Shown: positions 7,301-7,385 of the stretch, piece after piece
Position numbering within the stretch: the stretch's first letter is position 1
Layout of the letters: every line of letters begins with the position of its first letter
Source of the DNA: Burkholderiaceae bacterium
Lineage (GTDB): Bacteria; Pseudomonadota; Gammaproteobacteria; Burkholderiales; Burkholderiaceae
Assembly: GCA_947457745.1 (NCBI GenBank)
Contig: CANGWT010000079.1
Span: 1-7,385, forward strand
Direction: 5' to 3'
Length of the DNA stretch: 7,385 bases
Notes under the pieces: model-generated
Seen by the model: the letters and a program-made list of their open reading frames with translations, nothing else
What the model was told of the DNA's origin: nothing
The model's database searches: none
Translations under genes and position numbers: made by a program

Positions 7301-7385
7301 CTACTGAGCTTTAGCCAGAATTTTTTCACGGACGCGACGCGCATTTTCAGTGGCCTTGGACTGATCATTGATGCGGTGGTGGAGG
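7301..7385 (-). CDS. 3' end of an unidentified gene upstream of the glycosyltransferase (partial)
   Basis: The last 27 codons of a minus-strand reading frame are visible, ending in TAG at 7301-7303. The residues include INDQSKATENARRVREK and end in ILAKAQ, a charged, helix-prone tail that reads like a real protein end rather than a chance frame. The stop is 20 bases before the ATG of the glycosyltransferase gene and 2 bases before its alternative TTG, so the two are probably one operon. I do not recognise the protein from this fragment. An LHH start to the visible part could suit the end of an ABC exporter such as MsbA, which is often near LPS genes, but this is a guess. Confidence 0.5.
   Translation of the reverse strand, partial: LHHRINDQSKATENARRVREKILAKAQ

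Noticed and set aside
1..7385. Search for a novel defence system, mobile element, CRISPR array, tRNA or riboswitch.
   Set aside because: Nearly every base is covered by recognisable housekeeping or envelope genes, the gaps are 2-20 bp, and no repeat array, transposase, integrase motif or tRNA-like cloverleaf was seen.

Overview
The window is a compact stretch of ordinary chromosomal housekeeping genes from a betaproteobacterium, most likely Burkholderiaceae and Polynucleobacter-like. That placement is an inference. It rests on the moderate GC content, the very short intergenic gaps, the proteobacterial-type DnaE with a degenerate PHP domain, and the mix of a queuosine-tRNA enzyme with an LPS-type glycosyltransferase. 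I saw no mobile element, CRISPR array, rRNA or tRNA gene, and no sign of recent transfer.

Layout from left to right: the 3' end of a GlcG/HbpS-type protein gene (+, ends at 102); a complete DEAD-box RNA helicase of the RhlE group (+, 109-1527); gluQ, glutamyl-Q tRNA(Asp) synthetase (-, 1514-2467), whose 3' end overlaps that of rhlE by 14 bp; dnaE, the replicative DNA polymerase III alpha subunit (+, 2483-6109), whose start lies only 15 bp from the divergent gluQ start; a family 9 glycosyltransferase resembling LPS core heptosyltransferases (-, 6123-7280, or to 7298 from an upstream TTG); and the 3' end of another minus-strand gene (7301-7385) just upstream of the glycosyltransferase and probably co-transcribed with it. 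There is no gene-free stretch of 300 bases anywhere.

The genes do not form one pathway. They cover RNA remodelling (RhlE), tRNA anticodon modification (GluQ), chromosome replication (DnaE) and probably envelope polysaccharide synthesis (GT9). The features worth a second look are regulatory and architectural. A perfect 9-bp GC-rich hairpin lies just inside the rhlE reading frame, and that gene's only usual start codon is a TTG without a visible Shine-Dalgarno sequence. The gluQ and rhlE coding sequences overlap tail to tail at an A/T inverted repeat. The 15-bp gluQ/dnaE divergent gap holds a -10-like hexamer placed so that dnaE mRNA could be leaderless. I found no convincing undescribed system here.
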